Shown: positions 19,767-31,766 of the stretch, in pieces
How positions within the stretch are numbered: position 1 is the stretch's first letter
Layout of the letters: each line of letters opens with the position of its first letter
Assembly (NCBI RefSeq): GCF_040616545.1
Contig: NZ_CP156688.1
Coordinates: 1,240,001-1,304,000, forward strand
Origin: Akkermansia muciniphila
GTDB lineage: Bacteria; Verrucomicrobiota; Verrucomicrobiia; Verrucomicrobiales; Akkermansiaceae
Direction of reading: 5' to 3'
DNA length: 64,000 bases
The notes under the pieces: generated by a model
Told to the model about the DNA's origin: nothing
What the model saw: the letters and a program-made list of their open reading frames with translations, nothing else
Database searches by the model: none
Program-made: the position numbers and the translations under genes

Positions 19767-22067
19767 ATGCGGCGCAGATTCATGACCAGGGCATTCTTCA
19801 AGGGGCTCTTGAAACGGAAAAACCTTCTCCGGGCTGCGGGAGGGCTGGCCGCGGCGTGGCTGCTTGCATGGTATGCGGTCCCCTGGCTGGTTCCCCTGCC
19901 GGAAGGGCTGCTTCATCCGGAAGAACGGGGCGCCCTTGTCCTGGACAGGGACGGCGCAAGGATCGCCACGCTGCCGGGACCGGATTATTACCACACGGAG
20001 CCCGTCCGGCTGCGGGAGGTTCCGGACATGCTGCTGAAGGCCACGCTGGCGGCGGAGGACAAACGCTTTTTCAGCCATGGCGGGGCGGACTTTCTGGCCC
20101 TGGCCCGCGCTGTGGCTGTGAATGCCGCGGGCGGGGAAGTCGTGTCCGGAGCGTCCACCATCACCCAGCAGCTCGCCAAGAATGCCAATCCTCCCTCTCC
20201 CAGGAACCTCCCCGCCAAGGCCAGGGAATTCTTCCAGGCCCGGCGCATGGAGATGAGCATGAGCAAGGAGGCTATTCTGGAGTCCTATTTCAACCGCCTG
20301 GATTACGGCAATCTGCGCCGGGGACCCGCCGCGGCGGCGCGTTTCTACTTTGGCCGGGAGATGTCGCGCCTGTCCCTGGCGGAGTGCGCGCTGCTGGCCG
20401 GGCTGCCGCAGGGGCCTTCCTTCCTGAACCCCCTCCGGCATCCGGAACGTGCATTGCAGCGGCGGAACCTGGTTCTCCGGCGCATGAGGGAAGAGGGCTG
20501 GGCCGCCCCCGGCATGGTGGACCGCGCCCTGCTGGAACCCCTGTTCAGCGCGGGGGCGGAAGAAGACCGCCGGCCGCTGGCTCCCCATGTGACGGCCGCC
20601 CTGATGCATGCGGGCCGCACGGGAGAGGTGCGCACTACGCTGGATTCCTCCCTGCAGCGCGGCGCCCTGGAGATCGTGAAGCGGGAGCTGGAGCGCCTGA
20701 AGGGCCACCATGTGACGCAGGCCGCCGTGGTCGTGGTGGAGAACGCCACGGGGAATATCCTCTGCCTGGCAGGGTCCGCTGACAGGAACCATCCGGCGGG
20801 GGGATTGCTGGACGGCACCGCGCTGCGGCGCTCCCCCGGCTCCGCCCTGAAGCCCTTCGTGTATGCCCAGGCGTTTGTCCTGGGAGCGTATCCGGGGACG
20901 GTGCTGCCGGATGTGCCTACCACATACCGGAGCGCGCACGGGCTGGAAGCGCCGCAGAATTACAACAGGAACTATATGGGCCCCATTTCCATCAGGCAGG
21001 CGCTGGCCTGTTCCCAGAACATTCCGGCCATGGGGGCGCTGGGAACGTTCGGCGGTCCGGCCCGGCTGCTGAAACTGCTGGAAAATCTGGGTATCCGGAG
21101 CATTCAGGGTGACGCCGCGCGTTACGGCCTGGGGCTGGCCATCGGCAATGCGGAGGTAACGTTGAGGGAGTTGACGGGAGCTTATGCGTGCCTGGCCCGC
21201 GGAGGCACCTTTCTGCCCCTGAAGCTGGAACAGGGACCTCCCGAGCAGGAACGGCCCGTACTCCCCGCGGAAGCCTGCTTCCTGACGGCGGATATTCTGG
21301 CGGACCGGGAGGCGCGGCTGCCTGCGTTCAGCGATGCGGAAGTGATGGACCTGCCTTTCCGGTATGCCTGCAAGACGGGCACCTCATCTGATTTCCGGGA
21401 CAATTGGTGCGTGGGTTTTACGCGTGAAATCACCGTGGGCGTGTGGGTAGGCAACTTTGACGCCTCCCCCATGAAGCAGGTGGGGGGCATGGCCGGGGCC
21501 GCTCCCATTTTTGCCGAGGTCATGAAGCTGGCGCACCGGGACCTTTCCCCCTCCTTCCCCTGCGCCGTTCCCGGCATGGTCCGCATCCGCATTGACGCCC
21601 GCACGGGCAGGCGGGAAGGCGCGCTGCCTGTGCCGCAGGCCCATGCCCGGGAGGAATGGGCCTCCCCGGAAACGATGCCGCAGGAGGCCGCGGCGGCGGA
21701 TTATGACGCGGCGGGTCGCGCCTGCCTGGACAGCCGTTACACGGAATGGTTCACCAGCCCCTCCTGCACGGCGGGGGACGCTTACTGCCTGCTTCCTGCT
21801 GCCTGGTCCGGGGAGGCGCCGCGCATCCTGGTTCCGGCGGACGGTTCACGCCTGGTTCTGGACCCGGAAATGCCCGGAGCGGGGCGGCGCCTTAAACTGC
21901 GCTCCAATCTTCCGGCCGGGGCCGTCTGGTCCTCCCCCACCCTGGCTATCGTGCAGTATGGGGATGAGGCGTCCGCCCTGCTGGAACCGGGGACGCATGT
22001 CATTACCGTGCGCCATCCGGAACTGAATCTGGAACAGCGCGCAACCGTTACCGTCAGGGAATTGTAA
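19767..22067 (+). CDS. pbpC: Penicillin-binding protein 1C
   Basis: This 766-residue bifunctional peptidoglycan synthase starts with a transmembrane anchor (about residues 22-45). The GT51 glycosyltransferase domain follows with AAEDKRFF (catalytic Glu97) and ASTITQQLAKN. The transpeptidase domain shows SALK with active Ser359, SQN at 416 and KTGTS at 536. The C-terminal segment matches the PBP1C C-terminal domain (about 680-765). It synthesises and cross-links peptidoglycan at the inner membrane. It sits 16 bp after the alpha-2-macroglobulin gene, so the two are one transcript, closed by a hairpin immediately after the stop. Confidence 0.95.
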   Translation: MRRRFMTRAFFKGLLKRKNLLRAAGGLAAAWLLAWYAVPWLVPLPEGLLHPEERGALVLDRDGARIATLPGPDYYHTEPVRLREVPDMLLKATLAAEDKRFFSHGGADFLALARAVAVNAAGGEVVSGASTITQQLAKNANPPSPRNLPAKAREFFQARRMEMSMSKEAILESYFNRLDYGNLRRGPAAAARFYFGREMSRLSLAECALLAGLPQGPSFLNPLRHPERALQRRNLVLRRMREEGWAAPGMVDRALLEPLFSAGAEEDRRPLAPHVTAALMHAGRTGEVRTTLDSSLQRGALEIVKRELERLKGHHVTQAAVVVVENATGNILCLAGSADRNHPAGGLLDGTALRRSPGSALKPFVYAQAFVLGAYPGTVLPDVPTTYRSAHGLEAPQNYNRNYMGPISIRQALACSQNIPAMGALGTFGGPARLLKLLENLGIRSIQGDAARYGLGLAIGNAEVTLRELTGAYACLARGGTFLPLKLEQGPPEQERPVLPAEACFLTADILADREARLPAFSDAEVMDLPFRYACKTGTSSDFRDNWCVGFTREITVGVWVGNFDASPMKQVGGMAGAAPIFAEVMKLAHRDLSPSFPCAVPGMVRIRIDARTGRREGALPVPQAHAREEWASPETMPQEAAAADYDAAGRACLDSRYTEWFTSPSCTAGDAYCLLPAAWSGEAPRILVPADGSRLVLDPEMPGAGRRLKLRSNLPAGAVWSSPTLAIVQYGDEASALLEPGTHVITVRHPELNLEQRATVTVREL

Positions 22068-22085
22068 CAGGAGGGGGCCCTCCTG
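22068..22085. terminator. Stem-loop between convergent pbpC and cupin stops
   Basis: caggagg (22068-22074) and cctcctg (22079-22085) form a 7-bp stem around gggc. It begins directly after the pbpC stop and ends one base before the cupin gene's stop. No T-run follows on either strand. Confidence 0.5.
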
Positions 22086-22086
22086 G

Positions 22087-22425
22087 TCAGTCCAGCGGGA
22101 GGATGGACGTGACCAGCATCTTGAACCGTCCCTGGGCGATCACGGAATGGGGCGCGCCTGCGGGGATCATCAGGGTCTGGCCCTGCTGCACGTTCATGGA
22201 ATCATTGCCCACGGTAAAAAAGGCCGTGCCGTCCAGTACCTGCACCAGGGCGGGGCCGGGCGTCTGGTGGGTGGGGAGGAGCTGCTCGTCGTCAAAGGCC
22301 AGAATGGTCATGTTGACGCCCTTGGAACGCACCAGGGCCAGGCTGGTGATTTGTCCGTCGCGGTATTCAATCAGGTCCGCGTAAGTAAAAGGCGCCCGTT
22401 CGGGGATGTGCTGGATGGCTGTCAT
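22087..22425 (-). CDS. Small single-domain cupin protein
   Basis: This 112-residue protein is one cupin barrel. It has a first-motif region around LPTHQTPGPALVQVLDG, where the His and Gly of the family pattern are partly kept, and a second motif IPAGAPHSVIA with the conserved His. Small cupins bind a metal and act as sensors, isomerases or dioxygenases, and the reaction cannot be assigned here. The gene is convergent with pbpC and separated from it by a short hairpin. It has its own 307-bp upstream region. Confidence 0.8.
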   Translation of the reverse strand: MTAIQHIPERAPFTYADLIEYRDGQITSLALVRSKGVNMTILAFDDEQLLPTHQTPGPALVQVLDGTAFFTVGNDSMNVQQGQTLMIPAGAPHSVIAQGRFKMLVTSILPLD

Positions 22426-22732
22426 GCAGGTTGGACACCCTCATTTCCCCCTGCCGTTTCCGTCATGACAGGCTTCCGGGAAAAAGGCCCGCTCCGGACC
22501 CGGGAGCGGACCTTGGCATTCAGCATTCATATCGCGCTTACTTACGGGTTCAACGTCCTGGTTTCATAGGCGTGGGGTCGGTTTCACAAGTAAACAGCAA
22601 CCAGTCTATACACGAAAAGGGCAATTTACTTCAAGAAAATTTTTAGTAAAAAAGTTCGGAGATGATTCTCCTGCAAGGAGAACCGCGGTTAATGCCCGTT
22701 CCGCCGCGTTTCCGCGGCGTCCCTCCGCGCGC
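22426..22732. other. Intergenic region between the cupin gene and rnr
   Basis: This 307-bp stretch holds no convincing ORF. It contains the cupin gene's control region on the left and, near rnr, two hairpins: ttctcct/aggagaa (22666-22682) and cgccgcg/cgcggcg (22702-22719). Between them lies an AT-rich block with T and A runs (22620-22655). Confidence 0.45.
22666..22719 (-). terminator. Tandem hairpins downstream of rnr
   Basis: Reading on the minus strand after the rnr stop come first the cgccgcg/cgcggcg stem (22702-22719) with a tttc loop, then a 7-bp ttctcct/aggagaa stem (22666-22682) with a gca loop. An A/T-rich tract with a run of T follows about a dozen bases later. This is a plausible composite terminator. 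Confidence 0.45.
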
Positions 22733-25003
22733 CTAGCGGGCGCGGCGCCTGCGCCCATTGGAGCGTTTCCCCCTTTTTCCGGCTGCGGCCGTTTTTTCCG
22801 GCTCTCCGCGTTTCTCCCGGGAGGCAATGGTGAAATCCGCCCATTGCTGGTCACGGTCCACCTTCACGGGGATGACGGGAATGCGCAGCCCCGCGCACAG
22901 CACGGAGCCGTGATCGTTCTTCCAGCGGTTGGCAAAGGCCTCATACACCCAGCGGCCGCCGGGAAGCTGGTCGGGCTTGATCAGTCCCTTGACCTGGAGG
23001 CGGGGGATTTCCAGCATCACGCCGAAGTGGCGCGTTTCCGTAATCAGCGCCTCGTGCACCTCCGGATGGTCCGCGAAGCACTGGCCCTCCAGCCATTCAA
23101 AGAGCTTCATGCGGTTGGCGTCCTTTTCCGCGCTGGCGGAGGTGCGCTCCGTTTCTGAAATATGCTCCGCATCCTCTTCCAGCCTGCTCACGCTGCCGGG
23201 GCCTTTGGCTCCCTTGGGGGGATTGGCCAGCAGGGGGTCCAGGGAACGGTGCACCACCAGGTCCGCGTAACGGCGGATGGGGCTGGTGAAATGGCAGTAA
23301 TTGGGGGTGGCCAGGCCGTAATGGCCCAGGGGTTCCGTGTCGTACCGGGCCCGCATCAGGCTTTTCAGCAGAGCCAGCTTGAGGAGCTGTTCATCCGGGG
23401 AACCCTTGATGGACTTCATCAGTTCATTCAGGTACTGCCGCTGGCTGATGTCGTGGACGGGATGCCCGTAAAGTTTGCAAAGCTGGCCGAACTCGAACAG
23501 CTTGGCGGAGTCCGGCTCTTCATGGACGCGGTAGATGGTGGGGCGGTTCTTGTTCTTCAGCGTCAGGGCCACGGCTCCATTGGCCGCCAGCATGCATTCT
23601 TCAATAAGCTGGTGACTCTCGTCATACTCTTCCGTGACGATGTCCGTCACGCGGCCGTCCTTGTCCATGACGGCGCGCACTTCCGGAAAGTCCAGGTCCA
23701 GGGCTCCCTTGGCATAGCGGTTCCGGCGCAGGATGGAGGCGAGCTTCCAGGCCTCCCGGACCATGGAGGGAATTTCCCCCTTGTCATGCCCCTTCATCAT
23801 GGTGAAGGCTTCCTGGTAGGTCAGGCGCGCCTTGCTGCGGATGAAGGCGTCCGCAAAGCGGGCGCCGAGCAGCTTGCCCTTTTTGTCAAACTTCATTTCG
23901 CACACCTTCGTCAGGCGCACGACGTCCGGACGCAGGCTGCACAAATCGTCGGAAAGGCGCGGAGGCAGCATGGGAAGAACGCGGTCCGGCAGGTAGGTGG
24001 AATTGCCGCGGCGCAGGGCTTCCTCATCCAGCGCGCTGCCGCGCTTCACGAAGTGGGAGACGTCCGCAATGTGGACGGCCAGCGTCCAGCCCTGCGGAGT
24101 GGCCTTGATGGAAATGGCGTCGTCAAAGTCCTTGGCGCTCGCGGGGTCAATGGTGATGACGGTGCGGTCCGTCCAGTCCTCCCGGCGGGCAAGCTCCCCG
24201 GAGGAAGGGTCTTTGGGCAGGTTTTCCAGTTCCCGGAGCACGGCGGCGGGGAATTCCACAGGCAGGTCATACTTCCTGATGACGGATTCCATGTCCACGT
24301 GGGGATCATCCGGGTAGCCCAGCACCTCCACGATTTTCCCGCGCTGGGCCTTCTTTTCCTCTCCGCGGGATACGGGCTCCACGGAAACCAGTTGGCCCGG
24401 GAGCACCTCCATGGCGGGTTTTTCCACCAGTTCAATGTATTCCGGGGAGCCAATGCCGTCCCCCAGCACGCGGCCCAATTTATTTTTTCCGGCGCGGAAA
24501 ATCCCCAGCCAGCGTGAGCGGGCGCGTTCCGTCACTTCCTCCACGCGGGCCTTCATGCCCGTGTCCGGCCTGGAGAAGCGGTCCCGGCGGTCGTTCCGGC
24601 GTCCTTTGGACGCCTTGCGTTCCACGCGGGCGGCCACCCGGTCGCCGTCCAGGGCGGTCCCCAGATGGTTGGGCTTCAATTCCAGTTCCGGAATGGCCTC
24701 CAGGTCCCAGCCCATGGCCGCGGCGGCGGGGTCTTCCTTCCTGGGGATAAAAAGAATCTTCCCGGAGCGCAGGATGCGGATCATGCCGTGCACCAGGTCC
24801 CGGCGCTCCCGCTTCAGGGCGTACCTGCCTTTTTGCAGGCGCACGAGCCTGCCTTCCTCTTCCAGCTGGTCCACCAGGGCGCGGAAGTCCTGTTTCTGCC
24901 GTGAATCCACATTCAGGGAGCGGGCCAGTTCAGACTTGCTCTGGGGTTCGTAATGTCTGTCCTCCATGTGGCGGATCAGGCGGTCTTTCAGGGGAGTATT
25001 CAT
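22733..25003 (-). CDS. rnr: Ribonuclease R
   Basis: From the ATG at 25003 this 756-residue 3'-5' exoribonuclease has an N-terminal winged-helix/OB region and the RNB catalytic domain with the metal-binding signature KDFDDAISI (about residues 290-298). It also shows GALDLDFPE and SPIRRYADLVVHR. A C-terminal S1 RNA-binding domain follows (about 640-715), with a very basic tail (GKRGKRSNGRRRRAR) for RNA contact. It degrades structured RNA in the cytosol. An upstream in-frame start at 25093 lacks homology; the domain begins MNTPLKDRL. It lies next to the U32 gene on the same strand, 123 bp away. Confidence 0.95.
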   Translation of the reverse strand: MNTPLKDRLIRHMEDRHYEPQSKSELARSLNVDSRQKQDFRALVDQLEEEGRLVRLQKGRYALKRERRDLVHGMIRILRSGKILFIPRKEDPAAAAMGWDLEAIPELELKPNHLGTALDGDRVAARVERKASKGRRNDRRDRFSRPDTGMKARVEEVTERARSRWLGIFRAGKNKLGRVLGDGIGSPEYIELVEKPAMEVLPGQLVSVEPVSRGEEKKAQRGKIVEVLGYPDDPHVDMESVIRKYDLPVEFPAAVLRELENLPKDPSSGELARREDWTDRTVITIDPASAKDFDDAISIKATPQGWTLAVHIADVSHFVKRGSALDEEALRRGNSTYLPDRVLPMLPPRLSDDLCSLRPDVVRLTKVCEMKFDKKGKLLGARFADAFIRSKARLTYQEAFTMMKGHDKGEIPSMVREAWKLASILRRNRYAKGALDLDFPEVRAVMDKDGRVTDIVTEEYDESHQLIEECMLAANGAVALTLKNKNRPTIYRVHEEPDSAKLFEFGQLCKLYGHPVHDISQRQYLNELMKSIKGSPDEQLLKLALLKSLMRARYDTEPLGHYGLATPNYCHFTSPIRRYADLVVHRSLDPLLANPPKGAKGPGSVSRLEEDAEHISETERTSASAEKDANRMKLFEWLEGQCFADHPEVHEALITETRHFGVMLEIPRLQVKGLIKPDQLPGGRWVYEAFANRWKNDHGSVLCAGLRIPVIPVKVDRDQQWADFTIASREKRGEPEKTAAAGKRGKRSNGRRRRAR

Positions 25004-25126
25004 CTTGAGGAAATTCCGGGAAAGGGGTCTTCCATTCCCATTGAAGCCATCATAATGCGGTTTTTGCGCGGCTTCAAGGCGCGGGTGGTGCATTCTTTAC
25101 CCGCTTTTTCCTTTGCGCCCCCTGCG

Positions 25127-27640
<2,514 letters not shown>

Positions 27641-27658
27641 GGGAAGAAAGAAAAAAGG

Positions 27659-28873
27659 TTATTGGACGGTGCTGCGTTTTTCCGCATGGAGGAGCAGCGC
27701 TTTCAAATCCCCCAGCAGGAACAGGGAGCCTGCCGCCAGGGCCGGCAGAGGGGAGGCCAGGGCCGCATGCAGACCCTCCGGAAGGGAGGAATGGATGAAT
27801 ACGGGCCCCGTTTCCAGCTCAGCCAGCAGGGCGGACAGCTCTTCCGGCGGCATGATGCGGGGGGAGGTGCAAGGCACCAGGTGCCATTCTCCGGCAATCT
27901 CCCGCAAAACGGGAATCATGTCCCGGATGTGCTTGTCTGCGGAGGCGGCAAAAACCAGCGCCGCCTTCCGCCCGGGGAATTCCTCCCGCCAGGTGGCCGC
28001 CAGCACGCGAGCGGCATGTTCATTATGGGCCCCGTCCAGCACAATAGCGGGAGAGGCCAGGCGTTCAAACCGTCCGGGCCACTGCATATTGGCCAGGGCT
28101 GCGCCGGCAACCGCCGGGGAGGGGAGGGCATGGAGCTGCTTCATGGTTTCCAGCGCCAGGGCGGCGTTTTCCCGCTGATGGGCTCCGGGCAGGGAAGGCC
28201 GGGGCGTTTCCCGGGTCATGCGGGCGACCGTGAGGGGGGAATGGCAGTCCCGCGCCGCCTGTTCAATGACGGCCATGGCTTCCGGGTGCTGGACGGCGGT
28301 GACGGCCGGCTTGCCCGGGGAGATGATGGCCGCCTTTTCCGCGGCAATCTGCGCCAGCGTGTCCCCCAGGTACTGCTGGTGGTCCAGCCCGATGGGGGCC
28401 AGCACGGCGATGTCCTTGGGAACGGCATTGGTGGCGTCCAGCCTGCCGCCCAGGCCCGTTTCCAGAATGATGAAGTTCACGCCGCTTTTGCGGAAGTGGC
28501 GCAGGGCAACGGCAAGCGCCAGCTCAAAAAAGGTGGGCGGCTGTTCCCAGGTTTCCGCCAGTTGTTTCAGGAAGGTGATTTCCTCCGCCAGCGCCTCCGG
28601 GGAAATCATCTGCCCGTTCACGCGGATGCGTTCGGAAAACTCCACCAGATGGGGGGACGTGAACAGGCCGGTTACGTAGCCCTGCGCCCTGGCCAGCGCC
28701 TCAATCATGGCGCAGGTGGAGCCTTTGCCGTTGGTGCCGGCTACGTGCACCACCGTGGCGTCCGGGCGGTCCGCCCCGGCTGCCGCCAGCAGCTTTTCCG
28801 TATTCTCAAGCCCCAGCTTGATCCCGAAGAATTGAGTGGAAAAAAGCCAGTCAAGGGCGGCGGACGCGTTCAT
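27659..28873 (-). CDS. folC: Dihydrofolate synthase / folylpolyglutamate synthase
   Basis: This 404-residue Mur-ligase-family enzyme adds glutamate to dihydropteroate or folates in the cytosol. The P-loop HVAGTNGKGST lies at about residues 42-52 and FTSPHLVEFSERIR follows. ILETGLGGRLDATNA carries conserved Mur-ligase residues, and LDGAHNEHAAR is the C-terminal-domain signature. Lengths of bacterial FolC are about 420, so the protein is complete. It precedes the U32 gene on the same strand by 18 bp. An upstream 211-bp region separates it from the coiled-coil membrane gene. Confidence 0.93.
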   Translation of the reverse strand: MNASAALDWLFSTQFFGIKLGLENTEKLLAAAGADRPDATVVHVAGTNGKGSTCAMIEALARAQGYVTGLFTSPHLVEFSERIRVNGQMISPEALAEEITFLKQLAETWEQPPTFFELALAVALRHFRKSGVNFIILETGLGGRLDATNAVPKDIAVLAPIGLDHQQYLGDTLAQIAAEKAAIISPGKPAVTAVQHPEAMAVIEQAARDCHSPLTVARMTRETPRPSLPGAHQRENAALALETMKQLHALPSPAVAGAALANMQWPGRFERLASPAIVLDGAHNEHAARVLAATWREEFPGRKAALVFAASADKHIRDMIPVLREIAGEWHLVPCTSPRIMPPEELSALLAELETGPVFIHSSLPEGLHAALASPLPALAAGSLFLLGDLKALLLHAEKRSTVQ

Positions 28874-29084
28874 GGGCGGTATTCTACCATGGGAAGGCCC
28901 CGGTTCAATCCCCGGTATGGAGGGGGCATCAATAAAATACCGCCGGGAACGGACGCGGCAAACACGAACAAGCTACCGTTGCTACCTCTCGGTCCTGGCG
29001 GGGTTTGCCAGTCGTGCCTCCACGGGTTCCCGGCGGCCCACACAGTAAACTAGGTTTGCCGTGCACTGTCAACCATCAAAGAGA

Positions 29085-30101
29085 TCATCTCCTTTTGCTG
29101 AAAGAGAGCAGGATGGAGATAAGCAGAACCACGCCGATGACGGCTGCCGCGGTGAAGAAAATCTCCTCCTCCTGCTTCAACCGGCTGCGCTCCCCTTCTA
29201 TTTTTCCGTCCCTGACGCGCTGGAGTCCGTGCAGAACCTTGGCCTGTTCCTCCACATCCGCCTCCGTACGCATGGCCAGTGTTTCCTCATGGCTGACCGC
29301 CTGGTCATAAGGGGCGATCATGGTGCGGAACTGCGGGTCTTCCGAAAGAATTTCCGTCTCGTCATACTCTTCCGCCAGCGGGGAGTTCATGGAATCCCGG
29401 AGGCTGGCAATCTGCCGGTCCACCTTGTTCTGGAACAGGGTCAGTTCCCTCTTGGCCTTCTCATAGGCCGCCGTCTGTTCACTGACCAGGGCTTCCCCCT
29501 TGCGGTTGACGCGGTCCAGTTCCTGCGGGAGGCTGGCCTGGAGCTTGAGCAGGTCCGCCCGGTTCTCCGTCACCTTGAAACCCTTGCTCTTCGTGTTGGA
29601 GGCTTCCGCGCGCTGGATGCGGTTGATGTCCAGCCGGGTTTCCACCTGGCGTATCTGTTCCTGAAGCCGGTCCCGGGCGGCGGCAAGCTGCTGGCGGGTG
29701 GTGTCCAGCTTGCTCTTGAGCTCCTCCACGTCCGCGGAACGCTGGTCATACTGTTCCAGGAGACGGGCTATCCGGCTTTCCACGGACCGTACATTGGGCT
29801 TTCCCTTGTCCGCCGGCATTGTTTTTTGTCCGGCGGCGGCCTGGTCCGCCTTCTCCATTTGGGCGTCCCAGTACTTGCGGATGGCCTCCTCCTTCCGCTG
29901 GATGGCCGCCTGGAGCCGTGCGGCCTGCTGCTCATGAAGCTCCGCCGCCTCGTCAAACTGTTCCCGGGCCGCATCCAGTTCCGGGTACGGCTCCTGCTCC
30001 ATGGCTTTAATGGCCTCATGCTGCGGCGCAAGGCCGGTTTCATAATAATCCCAGCCGTAATAGCCGCCGGCGAGCAACAGGATAAGGAGAAGATAACGCA
30101 T
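29085..30101 (-). CDS. Coiled-coil protein with terminal transmembrane helices
   Basis: I do not recognise this 338-residue protein as a named family. It starts with a short hydrophobic segment (residues 2-14, LLLILLLAGGYYGWDYY) and ends with a clear transmembrane helix (about 313-333, AAAVIGVVLLISILLSF) and a basic tail. The 270 residues between are charged and Glu/Gln/Arg-rich, and should form long coiled coils. The central linker GKPNVRSVESR breaks the helices. Both ends can be in the inner membrane with the coil on one side, so a scaffold or tether is plausible. It is the first of a run of minus-strand genes with its own 5' region. Confidence 0.6.
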   Translation of the reverse strand: MRYLLLILLLAGGYYGWDYYETGLAPQHEAIKAMEQEPYPELDAAREQFDEAAELHEQQAARLQAAIQRKEEAIRKYWDAQMEKADQAAAGQKTMPADKGKPNVRSVESRIARLLEQYDQRSADVEELKSKLDTTRQQLAAARDRLQEQIRQVETRLDINRIQRAEASNTKSKGFKVTENRADLLKLQASLPQELDRVNRKGEALVSEQTAAYEKAKRELTLFQNKVDRQIASLRDSMNSPLAEEYDETEILSEDPQFRTMIAPYDQAVSHEETLAMRTEADVEEQAKVLHGLQRVRDGKIEGERSRLKQEEEIFFTAAAVIGVVLLISILLSFSKRR

Positions 30102-30252
30102 AAGTTGAAGGAGGGTAGAGTCAGAAGTTAAACTTATAGTGGAAGTTCCGCCGGAATTTGCAAACTATAAAATCAGCCATCCGGAGCTTTTTCCCTCCGG
30201 AGGCGGAATAATGATAAATCCGCGGCCAGGGACCCGTAAAGTTCTTTGAAAC

Positions 30253-30258
30253 TATACT
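30253..30258 (+). promoter_or_regulatory. Candidate -10 element close to the GH109 start
   Basis: TATACT at 30253-30258 ends 8 bp before the ATG at 30267. If used, the mRNA would be almost leaderless. No good -35 box is seen. Confidence 0.3.
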
Positions 30259-30266
30259 TTCAAACC

Positions 30267-31688
30267 ATGTCTATTTTTTCATCACGCAGGCAATTTCTCA
30301 AATCCCTGGGGCTGGCGGCCGGAGCGGCTGCCGCCGGAAACGTTCTTCCCGGGCAGGCCCTGGATATTCCTTCCGGTGACGGCCTCTGGCGCTCCGGCGC
30401 CAAGGCATCCCCGCGGCCTTCCGGCTCCATGTACATGGGGGGCTTCAAGGCTCCCAGGCTGGACCGTATCAGGCTGGCCTTTATTGGCGTGGGAGGGCGC
30501 GGATTCTCCCATCTGGCGCAAATGTGCGTGATGGACGGCGTGGAAATTGTGGGCGTGTGCGATTTGAAGGAAGACCTGGCCAAGCGCGGCGTGGACCGCG
30601 TGCTGGCCAAAATGGGGAAAACGCCGCTGGGTTATTCCGGCGGGGACACGGCATACCTGACCATGCTGAAGGAACTGAAACCGGACGCCGTCATCATCAG
30701 CACGGACTGGAGCACGCACGCGAAAATCGCCTGTGACAGCATGAAGCACGGCGCGCACGCTTTTGTGGAAGTTCCCCTGGCCGTCTCCATGGAAGAACTC
30801 TGGGACCTGGTGGACACCAGCGAGGCCACCCGGAAGCACTGCATGATGATGGAGAACGTCAACTACGGGCGGGATGAACTCATGTTCCTGAACATGGTCC
30901 GGCAGGGCGTCATCGGCGAGCTGCTCCACGGGGAGGCCGCCTACATCCACTGCCTGGTGACGCAGCTGGGGGATACGCGCGGGGAAGGAGCCTGGCGGCC
31001 TGAATACCATACCAGAATCAATGCCAACCTGTACCCCACCCACGGCCTGGGTCCGGTGGCGCAATACATGGGCCTGGCCCGCGGGGAAGACCATTTCAGC
31101 CGGGTGGCGGCGTTCGCCTCTCCCGCGCTGGGACGCAACGCGTATGCGAAGAAGCACCTCCCTGCGGACCACCGCTGGAACCGCACCCCCTTCATCTGCG
31201 GGGATATGAACACGGCCATCGTCAAGACGCAGCTGGGGCGCACCATCGTCGTCCAGCTGGATGAAACCTCCCCCCGGCCCTATTCCCGCGCCAACCTGAT
31301 CCAGGGCACGGAAGGAACGCTTGCCGGCTTCCCGACCCGCGTGGCCGGTGAAAAGCTGGGCAACGGCAACTACCATGAATGGATTGAAGGCAGGGAGAAG
31401 CTGGCCGCCATCTATGAGAAGTATGACCACCCGCTCTGGAAGCGCATCGGGGATCTGGCCCAGAAGATGGGCGGGCACGGCGGCATGGACTTCGTGATGC
31501 TTTCCCGCATCGTGGAATGCTTGCAGAATGGGGAGCCGCTGGACCAGAACGTTTATGAAGGCGCCGCGTGGTCTTCCCTGCTGCCGCTGACGGCCCATTC
31601 CATCGCCCAGGGCGGCATGCCCGTGGAGTTCCCGGACTTTACCCGCGGAGACTGGAAAACCACTGCGCCGCTGGCCGTGATTTCTTAG
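30267..31688 (+). CDS. GH109-type alpha-N-acetylgalactosaminidase-like oxidoreductase-fold protein
   Basis: This 473-residue protein starts with a twin-arginine-type signal (SRRQFLKSLGLAAGAAAA), so it is exported folded. A Gfo/Idh/MocA NAD-binding domain follows (GVGGRGFSHL at about residues 71-80), and after it the family region YHTRINANLYPTHGLGPV. GH109 enzymes remove terminal alpha-N-acetylgalactosamine by an NAD-dependent redox mechanism, as in blood-group A and mucin O-glycans. This fits a mucin-degrading organism, though other specificities are possible. The ATG at 30267 was chosen because the twin-arginine signal starts there; a TTG at 30246 is upstream. No other glycosidase is adjacent. 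Confidence 0.88.
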   Translation: MSIFSSRRQFLKSLGLAAGAAAAGNVLPGQALDIPSGDGLWRSGAKASPRPSGSMYMGGFKAPRLDRIRLAFIGVGGRGFSHLAQMCVMDGVEIVGVCDLKEDLAKRGVDRVLAKMGKTPLGYSGGDTAYLTMLKELKPDAVIISTDWSTHAKIACDSMKHGAHAFVEVPLAVSMEELWDLVDTSEATRKHCMMMENVNYGRDELMFLNMVRQGVIGELLHGEAAYIHCLVTQLGDTRGEGAWRPEYHTRINANLYPTHGLGPVAQYMGLARGEDHFSRVAAFASPALGRNAYAKKHLPADHRWNRTPFICGDMNTAIVKTQLGRTIVVQLDETSPRPYSRANLIQGTEGTLAGFPTRVAGEKLGNGNYHEWIEGREKLAAIYEKYDHPLWKRIGDLAQKMGGHGGMDFVMLSRIVECLQNGEPLDQNVYEGAAWSSLLPLTAHSIAQGGMPVEFPDFTRGDWKTTAPLAVIS

Positions 31689-31766
31689 AGAAATGGTTCT
31701 TTGATTGGGGATAGCATCCTTTGTCGGCTGGATTCATCATATTCCCAAAATTTCTATTAAAAATTA

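Noticed and set aside
28905-28930. tRNA-like T-arm (ccggttcaatccccgg)
   Set aside because: The stem has a C-C mismatch at the middle pair, no matching acceptor or anticodon stem lies at the right distance, and there is no CCA end.
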